64,000 bases of DNA from Cryptomeria japonica (Eukaryota > Streptophyta > Pinopsida > Cupressales > Cupressaceae): contig NC_081409.1 of the NCBI RefSeq assembly GCF_030272615.1, positions 912,048,340 through 912,112,339 of the forward strand, written 5' to 3'. The notes under the pieces are model-generated. The model was not told the origin of the DNA, did not search any database, and saw only the letters and a program-made list of their open reading frames with translations. Shown here one piece after another: positions 10,310-20,420 of this stretch. The position numbers were made by a program, and so were the translations under genes. Position 1 is the stretch's first letter, and every line of letters begins with the position of its first letter.

Positions 10310-12121
10310 ATGGCCACAGAGCCCGCCAACAGCAGCAAGAAATCCCAAAACTGACCAAGGGTACAAAAGGATCCAGAGGGGGTCACGACAAAGAATGTAG
10401 CATTTGAGAGTGTGACCAGTAGTGAATGTCGCACTTGGTGGGAAGAAACCTCTCTAGACCATGTGATCAAGGATTCTCTCAGGAAGGCCCAAGTCGACCA
10501 CACCATCCAAATGCCCACATTTAGCATTAAGGATTTCGAGCCAATTTTGCGAACCATGGTGTCTGGATACAACCCACAGGAACGAGCTTCCATCATTCAA
10601 TTTCAGGGGTGCATGGTGCGAGTTTCGTTTAAACCAGAGGATTTCAGGAGGGTATTTGGCATACTCAAGAAAGGGGCAACCACGACCAAACCAACCAAAA
10701 AACTCACCAAGGAAAAAAAGAAATGGTTGATGGATTTGGTATGCAGGGACGATCTCACGAAGGAACAGTGGAAGAGTGCCTGGTCTGATGACAAAGGAGT
10801 GAAGCGTGCGTTTATCGCACCAGGAGAATGGAGGATGTTAATGGACCTGGTAAAAAGTCGCCTTACCAAAGCCAACCGTGCATCTGACATAGCTGTCTGG
10901 ATGATAGGATTGATGAATGGGATTAAGTGTGGGAAGGTGTACAACTGGGGACAACTCCAGGCAGAACGAATTCATGATTTTCTTAGACAGGAACACAAGA
11001 CATTCTACATGTGCTATCATGCTATCAACTTATTCCTGGACACCGTACGCCTACAAGTACCACCAGAAATGTGGGGAACATTTGAACCGCACGAACGGGT
11101 GGAACCGAACAAACCTACTATGTACGACTATACCCACTTGGACACATTAGGCGACACAATGCAACCGACCAAAAGGAGGAAAAAGATGGACGCATCTATA
11201 GAGGTTGAAGATGTCAGTAGTGCTGAAGAGTTTGAGGAGGCAGAGGAGACTGAAGAACATGAAAGTGGTGATGAGGGGTTTCGCATGGCACCACACACAG
11301 TTGCAGAGGATGAATGGGAAGCAGAGTCGCAGCAACAGGCAGAGGAGGAAGAGGAGGATCAGCACGAAGGATTACGGGCACAATGGAAGAGTACGAGGGT
11401 GAAGTTCACACCTCTGAAATTATCTTCGGCACGCTTGGTATCGCAGGAAGCACTTACAGTGGCCAGACTTGTGGGAGACGTACGACCAGTAGGGGTGCTG
11501 TTTCAAAGGGGAACCACCAGCACAGCGGCAGGTATCATTACCACAAATCAGCCTGGCTGTACTTCCGTCAGAAGTCACGGAGGGTACCAGTACAGTAGGC
11601 CAGACAGTAATAGGGGAGGCCGTACCAAGAACATACACAATGGCCAGACAGTAATAGGGGAGACCATACCAAGAACATACACAATGGTCGAGCAGGGAAC
11701 TGGTACAATAGGTCCAGGTTCTAGTACAGAAGATATTGGTACGGTACCAGGAGGTACAACTACAACTCCAGTAGGTACTGGTACACTCCCAGCAGGTACT
11801 GGTACGGTCCCAACAGGTATTGGTACGGCTCCAACAGGTACTGGTACGACACCAACAGCCACATCGGGTGTTAGTACAGCTCTAGCAAGGAAGGAGGCAG
11901 GAAATATATCGATGAGTGGGGATGGCCTGGAGGCGTTGGCAACACTGGAGACACTCACGGACAAAGATATAGATGCCTCGCTGGATGGATGGCTGGGGCA
12001 GTTCGCACTCACTCCGCACCTTCCCCCCTCTCCTGCATCACACAGCATGGCCATTGGGGCGCGTCTGACACCGGACATAACTATTACCATCTTTAGACCA
12101 GGACGAGGGGAGGCCTGTTGA
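10310..12121 (+). pseudogene. Unknown element-encoded protein, acidic middle and Gly-Thr repeats
   Basis: I do not recognise this gene. The long open frame has no ATG of its own (it can start at GTG 10412). In the same frame an ATG at 10310 (or 10307) gives MATEPANSSKKSQN, then a TGA at 10352-10354, then the open frame, so it is probably one gene with one stop. The N-terminal roughly 230 residues look globular (KWLMDLVCRDDLTKEQW, WMIGLMNGIKCGKVYNWGQL) and faintly resemble plant transposon-associated domains; that is a guess. Then come a basic patch (TKRRKKMD), an acidic stretch (EEFEEAEETEEHESGDE, later QQQAEEEEEDQHE), a diverged segment and repeats of the type TGTxPxG (about 11690-11870). 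The C-terminal part DIDASLDGWLGQFAL is duplicated, inverted, at 8754-9052. No catalytic motif is visible. Confidence 0.5.
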
Positions 12122-12888
12122 TCGAGAGCATCAGACCCCAGGAAATGGCAGGCAGGACCAAAAGAGCAGCGTGCCAGAAGGATCACTAGCAGGGCTCCAC
12201 ATCACTCCACCAGATCCGAGTGATCCAACAGGCTCACTTCGGCGATTCCTGGGAGAGCTACACGGGGCTCTCCGATGTTGCACAGGGAATGGCACAGTTG
12301 ATTGGGCAGATGGAGACCGGCAACTCCGCCGACGCTACGCAACTGTGTCACTTCATGGCTATGGGGTGTGCAGATGAGTTCGAACGCCACTTCGAGTAGC
12401 AAGGGTGGCCGGACCATAGTGCACCAGAGATGATTCAGGAATGGACTCACATGCACCTGGTGGGAGGCACGAGCACCGCCTTCTGCAACATGGAGGGGGC
12501 CTTCCGAGATGTGTACTTGCAGATGCGGCAGCACCAGGTAGAGCAAGAAGCTCAGCAGCTGTACATAACAAAACTGGAGAAGGAAGGAGAGAAGCATTGC
12601 ACAGTTAGCTACAGTAGGAAGGAACCTGCGAAATGAGTTGGAAATGAAGATGACCACCTATGAGGCTCGTTGCGGCATGCAGGAGAAGGAGGTGCAAGTA
12701 CTAGCAACCCAAGTGGCAGACTCACCTCACAAATAGAACAAAAAGATAAGAAGCTATTGGAAGCTGCCCACATGGTAAAGAAGGCACGGGAACGACAACT
12801 GCTGGCAGAAAAGAACCCGAGACTTCACACCGAACAACAATCTTCTTCTGCGGCCACTACAGGGATGCCTCCCTCTTCTCGGTCCTAG
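12122..12888 (+). pseudogene. Probable frameshifted C-terminus of the unknown protein, coiled coil
   Basis: After the stop at 12121, coding-like sequence continues in shifting frames: PDPSDPTGSLRRFLGELHGA (from about 12208), then MIQEWTHMHLVGGT..EGAFRDVYLQMRQ (12430-12636), then TSQIEQKDKKLLEAAHMVKK (to stop at 12888). The last pieces are rich in Glu, Lys, Gln and Leu with heptad-like spacing, suggesting a coiled coil. At least two frameshifts are needed to join them, so this copy is broken. The link to the upstream ORF is inferred from position and strand only. Confidence 0.4.
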
Positions 12889-12959
12889 TTTATCTTTTGT
12901 GTTTCAGCTCCTATTGTCTGAGTCGTCTAGAAGACGACTGTTTTTTGGGGGGGGCCTAA

Positions 12960-13310
12960 TGTTAGGGGTAAATAACTGATGTTAGTAGGAATGATAGTTA
13001 TAATTGTGTTTATGTGATGTTTATGATTGTGTTGCGTCGTCAAGAGGTTCCCGTCGGGTAGTTAGGAGTTGGTGGCCGTTAGCAACTTGGCCAACCGTCG
13101 GATCTATATATTGTTTGGATGGAACCTTGGCAGGGCAGATTATGTATGGATATTCTGGATACTTCAATAAAGATATAACTCTTCTGGTCTAATTATTATC
13201 ATTAGTATTTATGCTGTGATGTATGATTGTTTTGTTACATGAGTATTTTGTCTGTGTGTAAAACACTGTGTTATCTGTTTGTTTACCAACCTTACATCAA
13301 GAACTAAACA
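12960..13310 (+). repeat. Possible 351-bp LTR at the end of insert F
   Basis: Follows a G-rich run (TTTTTTGGGGGGGGCC, 12945-12956), begins TGTTAGGGG and ends CTAAACA just where A's LTR resumes. It contains TCTATATATTG (TATA-like, about 13100) and CTTCAATAAAG (polyadenylation-like, about 13160). Layout and size resemble the TSD-bounded solo LTR at 59903-60183. No second copy was found upstream and no TSD is visible, so the call is tentative. Confidence 0.4.
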
Positions 13311-14608
13311 CAAATGTTATAAATAAGAGCATTGGGCTCTCCTTTTGGGCATTTGGAGAATTAACACCATTATGATGCCGTAATGGTTAGTGATTGAACT
13401 TCGAAGTTGGAATAGCTTCATAGTTGCTTCAGTTTCGTACTTGAGACACAATACCTAGCTAGATAGATGATTTTTGGGTGAAGTTTTTGAAGCGTTTGAT
13501 TCAGTTTCAATGTGGTTTTGGAGTGTCTTCTTTGCTTCTGTGATTTTTGGTGTTGCTGGACGTGGTGGCTGAAGCAATCTTCTGTTCATATCTCCCTGCC
13601 TATTGATCATATCATTCTGGGTATTGGCTCTATCCATCTGTACTCCTTGGGCGATAAAACTCACCAATTTGCAGATTGGGAAGTGGCGATTCTGATTTTT
13701 AGTTGCAAATCGAAATTTACAGCAGGGTCGTACCATTTGGGAGGTGCCTTGGTTTGCGTGCATCATATTTGAAGCTTCAAAGTCGCTGGTTAGAGGTTTG
13801 GGATTGATCGCCTATTATATATATTTCATTTAAATTTGATTTGGTGTGATTCAATGTTGATTTGAGTGAGTTGTGAGCTCTTTGGTGTTGCTGGGTGTGG
13901 CTGGTTCTGCGTGTTATTGATTTTCAGATTCAAAAGAGCAAGTAGTGTTTATGTTGTGTGATTTTGATAGTGGATTGCTTGAGATCTGCAATTAGCTTCT
14001 TATCTAATCTCATATCTCTATTTTGTAAGATTGTTCCAGTAGTACTGATCAATCATTCTTGTTGCATCTTACTTGTAATTTCCACTATGCAAGTGGAAGA
14101 GGATGGTTGGCCGCCTTCTATGTTTGTAATCAGGAAATTATGTATGTCCTCTCGCTGAAATACTGCGGTAGAGTTGATTTGTTGTAATAAGTCTTCTCGC
14201 TGAAATACTCCGGTTGAGTTGATTTTGTTGTATTAAGTCCTGCTAAAATATTGCGGTTGAGTTGATTTTGTTGTATAAGTCCTCCCACTGAAATATTGTG
14301 GTAGAATTGATTTGTTTTGAATGTTAGTGTTTCTCCTTGGCTGGTTTACTGCCAAGTCTTCTGTTTCTCTATCCCGCTGAAAAGTGGAAGGGGCTGGCTT
14401 GCAGCCCATCTTGTAATCAATTTCAGTTTTCAAGCTCTTAACGATCCCCTCAGCACTATATGCTCTCACCCTCCCAGGTTGGACTCTCGACGATTAGAAA
14501 GTGGAGGGTTACTTTCAACAGTATTGAGATTATCTTTCCTAACTTTAACGAGTGCATTGTAGTGTTTATTGTGTTTTAAAATAAAAAAAATTTAAGGGGA
14601 ATATTACA
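13311..14608 (+). repeat. 5' LTR of A, right part
   Basis: Resumes with CAAATGTTATAAATAAGAGC, giving a second copy of the TATA region, and matches 20275-20420 plus 29349-30497 of the 3' LTR. It ends AAGGGGAATATTACA at 14608, one base before the PBS. Frames of 60-100 codons here (for example 13512-13772) are also present in the 3' LTR and are LTR sequence. Confidence 0.85.
14147..14315 (+). repeat. Four tandem about 43-bp units with small hairpins in A's 5' LTR
   Basis: Unit pattern TCCTCTCGCTGAAATACTGC then GGTAGAGTTGATTTGTTGTA and a short tail, four diverged copies. Each can form a short stem (CCGC..GCGG type). The same array is in the 3' LTR at about 30031-30205, and a variant with different loops lies in the solo LTR at about 60487-60650. 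Confidence 0.7.
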
Positions 14609-14609
14609 G

Positions 14610-14621
14610 TGGTATCAGAGC
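14610..14621 (+). other. Primer binding site of element A
   Basis: TGGTATCAGAGC, complementary to initiator tRNA-Met, one base after the LTR end at 14608. It marks the start of the internal region. Confidence 0.92.
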
Positions 14622-14657
14622 TGGTTTTCTTGCCAGCCTGTGAATTCAAAGTTCTCC

Positions 14658-15981
14658 ATGAGTGACATAGACATCCGTTACTACAATAGAGAACAAAGAC
14701 AACAGCAGTACCAGATGAAAAAACTTTTTCAAAGGTTTAGAGAAACAGAGATAAGGAAATTGATTCAGTTGATTTAGCAGATTCAATGGGAGAAAGAATA
14801 TTTGGTCAGAATGATGCAGCAATGGCTATGGAGAAAATGGAGAAGAAATTTGATACTATGATGGACATGATGTCCCAGATGATAGCCACCTTTAGACAGA
14901 GTGCTAGAGGAGGGCATAGTCAAGATCAGAATCAGAATGCGAGTGGAAATAATGCCAGCACTTCCAAAAACTCCGGTGGTAATGTAATGGCAGCAACAAT
15001 GGTAGCAATAGTAGTGGAATGCCAGTTGGATCGATGATAAGGCCGTTGCAACCAGTTTTCCTTCCAAGGGAAACACCACCTCCCGAAGTTGAAATCCCTG
15101 TGGTTGATGAGATCCGGGCTAGTTTTGTGGAGTATGCATCACTTCCCAAAGAAATCCATAATGTCTTGTCTCTTGACCAATACATGAATCAGAAGAAGAG
15201 GAGAGAAGGAAGATATGATAATCGATACTCCACTCCAAGGGACTATCAACAAGCTCTTGGGAAGGTTACTCCGACACATTTTGATGGAAGTATTAAGAGT
15301 ACAACTAGAGCGTGGGTACGAAAGTTGGACAATTATTTGTCCTTGAGGCCTATGCTCGAAGAAGAAGCCATCAAGTTTGCCACCTTGCACTTGGATGGAG
15401 TTGCTCACGAATGGTGGTACCATGGGTTGGTCACCCTTGGTCATAGCTTGATAACCACCTATGCCGAATTCACCAACAAGCTGATTGATAGATTTGATTC
15501 TAAGGACCCGGAGGTGAAGTTTTGAGAGCTTGCTCAACTCAAACAACAAAGCTCCTTGGACTATTACATAACTAAGTTACAAAACCTCTCAGTTATGGTC
15601 AGCAGCATCTCAGAGAAGAGGCTAGTTGTTCTTTTCATAGGTGGTCTTGAAGAGCCTTTGAAAGGATGGGTTAAAGCTTTCGATCCGCCTACCTTGGTGG
15701 AGGCCATCAAAAAATCTAGGAGCATGGAGTTGGCTGCCCTAAGGAGTAAATTTCAGTCCAAGCCTTTTCCTTTCCAGAAGGATAAGAAGAACTTTTCAAA
15801 TCAGACCAAAAAGTTCCCTTCTCAGATGGATGATGAGCTTTGTCAAGAGCTCCGGAGGAAGAATCTTTGCTACTCTTGCAGAGAACCTTGGGCCCCAGGA
15901 CATAAATGTTATGGGAAGGCCAATTTACACCAGATGGAGTGCTATTCCGTTGATGGATCAGATTCTGAAATTTCAAAATAG
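14658..15981 (+). pseudogene. Element A gag (nucleocapsid and capsid), decayed
   Basis: The start at 14658 gives MSDIDIRYYNREQRQQQYQM, the counterpart of RYYTHRR in element G, then frame is lost near 14775. A second frame (14786-15037) carries MGERIFGQNDAAMAMEKMEK. A third frame from 15019 carries the conserved gag domain (TRAWVRKLDNYLSLRPM, then EWWYHGLVT, LIDRFDSKD), a TGA at 15523-15525, then DYYITKLQNLSVMV and a CCHC-like knuckle (LCYSCREPWAPGHKCYGK, about 15865-15920), ending at TAG 15979-15981. The 15019 frame continues unbroken in phase into protease. Full gag would assemble virus-like particles; this copy has at least one frameshift and two stops. Confidence 0.88.
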
Positions 15982-16053
15982 CAGACTGAAATTGAGGACA
16001 ACGAGTATGAAGAGGCTCCTGAAGGGCCTGAAAGTGAACTAGAAGATAGAGGA

Positions 16054-16521
16054 GTGGTTGCTCAACTCTCGAGCATTCACAAGAATGAGTCTTCTAGAGT
16101 TCGGGGAGTGATAGGAGAACATCGTGCCATTGCTCTCATTGACACAGGAGCGACTCACAATTTCATTGATGAGAGAATTGTCGCGAAGAGGGGGCTAGTG
16201 GCTGAGGAAGTAGAAGGCTTCAAAGTCATGGTAGCTGATGGCTCCACTATATCCTGCAACCGAATGATTTCTAACATGTCTCTGAAGTTGGGGAATCATG
16301 AAGTTAGAGATGACTTCTTTGTGGTTAGCATTGGAGGGACTGATGATGCAGTCCTCGAGATTCAGTGGCTGAGATCTCTTGGTGAGATCACATTAAATCT
16401 GCACACCATGGAGCTGAAATTCATGTCTGATGGGAAGAAGTTGGTATTGAGAGGAATGTCAAATGGTGATCTTAGAGTTGTTTCATTGAAGAGGATGGAG
16501 AGGCTAATCCACCATAACTAA
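16054..16521 (+). pseudogene. Element A retroviral-type aspartic protease
   Basis: Same phase as gag. It carries the canonical active-site motif ALIDTGATHNFID (about residues 28-40 of the frame) and downstream VMVADGSTISCN, the usual flap/second-strand region. The expected late ILGMSWL motif appears altered as VLEIQWLRSL. The frame ends at TAA 16519-16521 in the sequence HHN-stop-VEWAAEC; element B has TAG at the same place. Upstream, a TAG at 15979 separates it from gag. It would cleave the polyprotein. Confidence 0.85.
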
Positions 16522-16536
16522 GTGGAGTGGGCAGCG

Positions 16537-16775
16537 GAGTGTTTGATAATGTCGTCATATCCACTAGAAGACAAGGGCAACTACCCTGAAGACATTCAAG
16601 CATTAATCACAGATAAGAGTAAGGTCTTTGGGAAACCACCTCTTGGTAGATCTCCTGAGTGTTTGATCATGCCATCTAATCCACTGGAAGAAAAGTTATC
16701 CTGATGACATTCAGGCTTTGCTTACAAAAAGGAGTAAGGTGTTTGAGAATCCACCTCCTGGTAGACTGCCTTTGC
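16537..16775 (+). repeat. Tandem duplication of about 120 bp in the protease-RT linker
   Basis: 16537-16656 and 16657-16775 are diverged direct copies: GAGTGTTTGATAATG versus GAGTGTTTGATCATG, then GACATTCAAGCATTAATC versus GACATTCAGGCTTTGCTT, then AAACCACCTCTTGGTAGA versus AATCCACCTCCTGGTAGA. The second copy has a small deletion that shifts the frame and puts a TGA at 16702-16704. Element B has one copy of this linker. Confidence 0.8.
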
Positions 16776-18319
16776 GTGATTCTGAAAACATCATTGAGTT
16801 GGAAGAAGACACTAAGCCTATTATGACTACTCCTTATCGATACCCAAAGAAGCAAAAGGACGAGATTGAGAAAGCCATTAAGGAGCTACTAGACATAGGT
16901 TACAATAGGCCAAGCAAGAGCCCTTTTGCTTCCGTTGTTGTATTGGTGAAAAAGAAGGATGGGACCATGCATATTTGTGTAGATTACCGAGCACTGAATC
17001 AGAAAACAATCAAGAACCGGTACCCTATTCCGAGGATTGATGAGCTCATTGATGAGCTACATGGTACCGTGTACTTCCCAAAGATAGATCTCAGATTGGG
17101 CTACCATCAAATTAGAATGAGGGCATTTGATATTGAGAAGACTGCTTTCAGATGCCACTTTGGGCATTTCGAATTTCTAGTCATGCCTTTTGGCTTGACT
17201 AACGCTCCTGCCACATTCCAGTCTTGCATGAACAAGATCTTTCAAAAGCAGTTGAGGAGGTTTGTGCTCATATTCTTTGATGACATCCTCATCTTCAACA
17301 AGTCTTGGAAGGAGCACTTGCAGCACTTGGATGAAGTGCTCAGCTTTCTGGAGTCTGAATCCATATTTGCTAAGGAGTCAAAATGTGAATTTGGAATGAG
17401 AGAGTTGTTCTATCTTGGTCACATCATCAGCGCTGAAGGTGGATCCTGAAAAGATTAGAGCTATCATTGATTGGCCACCACCTAAGAACATAACACACTT
17501 GAAGAGATTCTTGGGTCTGTGGTTTTTACAGAAGGTTTGTGAAGGGATATTCTCAGTTGGCTGCCCCCCTCACAGATCTCACTAAGAAAGGGGCTTTTGA
17601 GTGGTCAGAAAAGGCACAAATAGTGTTTGATCGGTTCAAGGAGATTATGCCCTATTTTGGCCTTACAAAATTTCACCAAGCCTTTCGAACTATAGTGTGA
17701 TGCATCAAGAGAAGGTGTTGGTGCGGTCCTTATGCAAGACAAGCATCCTATTGTCTTTGAAAGTAGGAAATTAAGAGGACCTGAAAGATTGTATTCAATT
17801 TATAACAAAGAGATGCTTCCCATAATGCATGCTCTTGTGAAGTTCAGGCAGTATCTCGTGGGGAGTAAGTTTGTTGTTAAGACTGATCATAACAGTCTTA
17901 GACACTTCATGCACCAAAAAGATTTGAATGAAAGGCAACAGAAGTGGATTAGTAAGCTTCAAGCTTACAAATTTGACATTGAGTATGTCAAAGGGAAAAA
18001 TAATATAGTGGCAGATTCACTTTCATGGAGACCACACCTGAGCTCTATATGTGAGCTCACTGCTGATTGGAGAGATTTGTTGCTGACTGATTATGCCAAA
18101 AATCAGTTTGCAACCAGCCTTATTGAGGGTACTTTTCATGATGAAAAGTACAGTTTGGTGGATGGTTTGATAATGTATAAGGGTAGAATCTTTCTTCCAC
18201 CTGAATCTAAGTTGAAGGAGAAGGTATTACAAACTTTCATGACATACCCCTTGCTGGTCATCAAGGGTTTTTCAAGACATACAAGCAGATCGGAGAGAGA
18301 TTCTCTTGGAAAGGGTTGA
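16718..18319 (+). pseudogene. Element A reverse transcriptase and RNase H, decayed
   Basis: RT core in one frame 16718-17449: [64 protein letters not shown] and the catalytic FFDDILIF. Frame is lost at 17449, where a small deletion removes residues after HIISAEGG. The connection region 17450-17730 is decayed, with a reading-frame change at the FLGL..FYRRFV motif near 17510 and a TGA at 17698-17700. RNase H resumes at 17732 ([32 protein letters not shown], then WISKLQAYKFDIEYVKGK and NIVADSLSWRPHL). These domains would copy element RNA to DNA and degrade the template; several lesions make it nonfunctional. Confidence 0.9.
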
Positions 18320-19450
18320 AAAAAGATGTCTTGAAGTACGTCAGGGAATGCCATACTTGTCAGAAGAATAAGGACGGGCACACTGCACCCGCCGGTTTGT
18401 TGCAACCATTGCCGATTCCTAGTAAAACATGGGAGAGTATCTCTATGGATTTCATCACTGGGTTGCCTAGAGCTGGTGGGAAGGATTGTATCTATGTGGT
18501 GGTAGACAGATTAACAAAATTTGCTCACTTTTTTGCTATTACTAGCTCAGGTTGCTAATTTGTTCTTCCGTGAGGTGTTTAGGCTACATGGGCTGCCTAA
18601 AAACATTGTAAGTGATAGGGACAACAAGTTCCTAAGCACTTTCTGGCAGGAGATTTTCTGATTGTGTGGTATTGTGCTTACCCCAAGCACGAGTTATCAC
18701 CCTTAGATTGACGGGCAAACGGAGATAGTAAACAAATGGCTGGAAGGCTATCTCAGAAACTACGTTTCAAAACAACAGAAAGCATGGGTGAGATTGTTGC
18801 ACTTGGGTGAATACTGCTATAATTCCACCTATCACATGTCTATCAGGATGTCACCATTTGTGGCGATGTATGGTTATGAGGCTCCCAACTTTGCTGATTT
18901 GGTTTTTGGTGATAGTCGAGCCCCTCGGGCTAAGGACGTGGTTTAGCAATGTCAAGATGTTCTGAAGGCATTGAAGGACAACCTTCAGATTGCACAAAAC
19001 CAGCAGAAGTTGTACCCTGATCAGCAGAGAGTTGAGCGCTCATTTGAGGTTGGAGATATAGTCTACCTGAGACTACAACCTTTCATACAGTTTACTCTTA
19101 AGAAGAGTGGAGCGGAGAACCTCAAGCATGTTTTTATGGTCCGTTGAAGGTCATCAGAAGAGTTGAAGCTACCAGTAAGTAGCCGCATACATAATGTCTT
19201 CCATGTGTCACACCTCAAAAAGGCGCTTGGACACAATGTTATGGTCTCCACAAATTTGCCTCCTTTGGATGAAGAGGGAGAATTGGTGCTCATTCTAGAG
19301 GAAATCCTTGATGTTAGAGAATGATTTTTGAGGAGGAGAACCATCAGAGAATACTTAGTGAAATGGAAGAACTTACCAGTTGAGGATGCTACTTGGGAGA
19401 ATGAGGAGATTTTGCAGCATCAAGGCTTGCGATTGCTTGAGGGCAAGCAA
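18316..19450 (+). pseudogene. Element A integrase with chromodomain, decayed
   Basis: The zinc-binding end is partly present (YVRECHTCQKNKDGH at about 18338-18380), followed by the catalytic core start SMDFITGLPRAGGKD, with a frameshift at about 18545. Further frames show IVSDRDNKF (second Asp), TSYHP then DGQTEIVNKWLEGYL (catalytic Glu), SFEVGDIVYLRLQPF, and HNVFHVSHLKKAL. The chromodomain is LRRRTIREYLVKWKNLPVED then ATWENEEILQHQ (about 19330-19425), placing A among chromoviruses, whose integrase chromodomain is thought to bias insertion into particular chromatin. Stops at about 18660, 18705, 18945 and 19145 show decay. Confidence 0.88.
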
Positions 19451-19453
19451 TAT

Positions 19454-20420
19454 TTCTCAGTGACGAGTAAGCTGTGGTCCATTGGCCTATTTCGGAGACC
19501 TGTAGGCTAAATGGAATGGAGAATTAGGGTTTCCTATTTTTGTGGAGTTCTGCACGAGCCATTTGAGGACTATCCGGTGGGAATTCTACATTTCTATTCG
19601 TGGATTCCTTCTGGGTTTTTCGAGAACTTTGCAGTGGTATGACATGCAATTCATTCAGGGGAGTTTGCAGAACTTACTATTTTTAGTAAGTTGATGGCAG
19701 CTGTTAGGGTTTTGAGATTATTCTGAGTTCTCTGAGCTTCCTCTCACGATTCGAAAATCATGTTGTTTGGATTTTTTTTCAAGACTTACTATTTTTAGTA
19801 AGTGCCATTTCAAGCAGTTCTATTTTTAGCAGGGCAATTCAGAACTCCAATTTAGTCCAGCTACTGGTTCAACACTTCAATCCTCAATCCAGTTGGTATT
19901 GATCAGTATTTGGCTTGCAGAATGATTTATTAAATATTAACACTGCATTCTAAAGTTAATATTTAATTATTTGGACGACTTTGGAAAGTTAATATTTAAT
20001 GGTTATTTGGACGACTTTGGAGATAAAAAACGTGTTTTATTTAAATGATTTTTTAATGTTCTCCTAGGTTGGGCGCCTTAACCAAATAATATTTTTAAGT
20101 CGTCAAGTGTGGACCTTGCATAATGCGTGAACTTGCCTAGATGGGGCAAATTTCTCCTTGGGCGCCCATGTGGTGAAATTAAATGAAAATGCAACGCCAT
20201 TTTGGATTAAATGAAATGTAATTTGCTTTGGGTGAATTTGGGGTGCAATTGAATTTGAATTTGGTGGAGCAAATGTTATAAATAAGAGCCCCAAGCTCTC
20301 ATTTTGGGCATCTGGAGAATTTACACCATTATGCTGGAATGGTTAGTGATTGAACTTAGAAGTTGGAATAGCTTCTTAGTTGCTTCAGTTTTGTACTTGA
20401 GACACAATACCTAGCTGGAT
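19454..20420 (+). repeat. 3' LTR of A, left part (5' tip deleted)
   Basis: Matches 7800-8680 and on to TATA (about 20277) and CACAATACCTAGC. The expected polypurine tract and the first roughly 12-15 bases (TGTAATGTCCCC..) are missing: chromodomain coding runs via CAAGCAATATTT directly into CTCAGTGACGAG. Palindromes ACTTACTATTTTTAGTAAGT occur at 19672-19691 and 19784-19803. It is interrupted at 20420 by element B (TSD TGGAT, 20416-20420). Confidence 0.85.

Larger units (their letters stand above)
9065..13310 (+). mobile_element. Unclassified insert F carrying an unknown ORF
   Basis: This segment separates the two parts of A's 5' LTR and has no match to the 3' LTR. It contains a 44-codon frame starting MVATINWPVDPKGS (9210-9344), a CGTACGG-rich tract, a long ORF, a G-rich PPT-like run (12947-12954) and a possible terminal LTR (12960-13310). 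About 60 bp of A's LTR (near 8622-8680) is repeated at 13311-13375, so the insertion was not a simple one. A 5'-truncated, rearranged LTR retroelement is the best guess; no RT, integrase or transposase motif was found. Confidence 0.45.

Noticed and set aside
11575-12186. 203-codon minus-strand ORF
   Set aside because: Antisense shadow of the repetitive plus-strand ORF; the repeat avoids stops on both strands.
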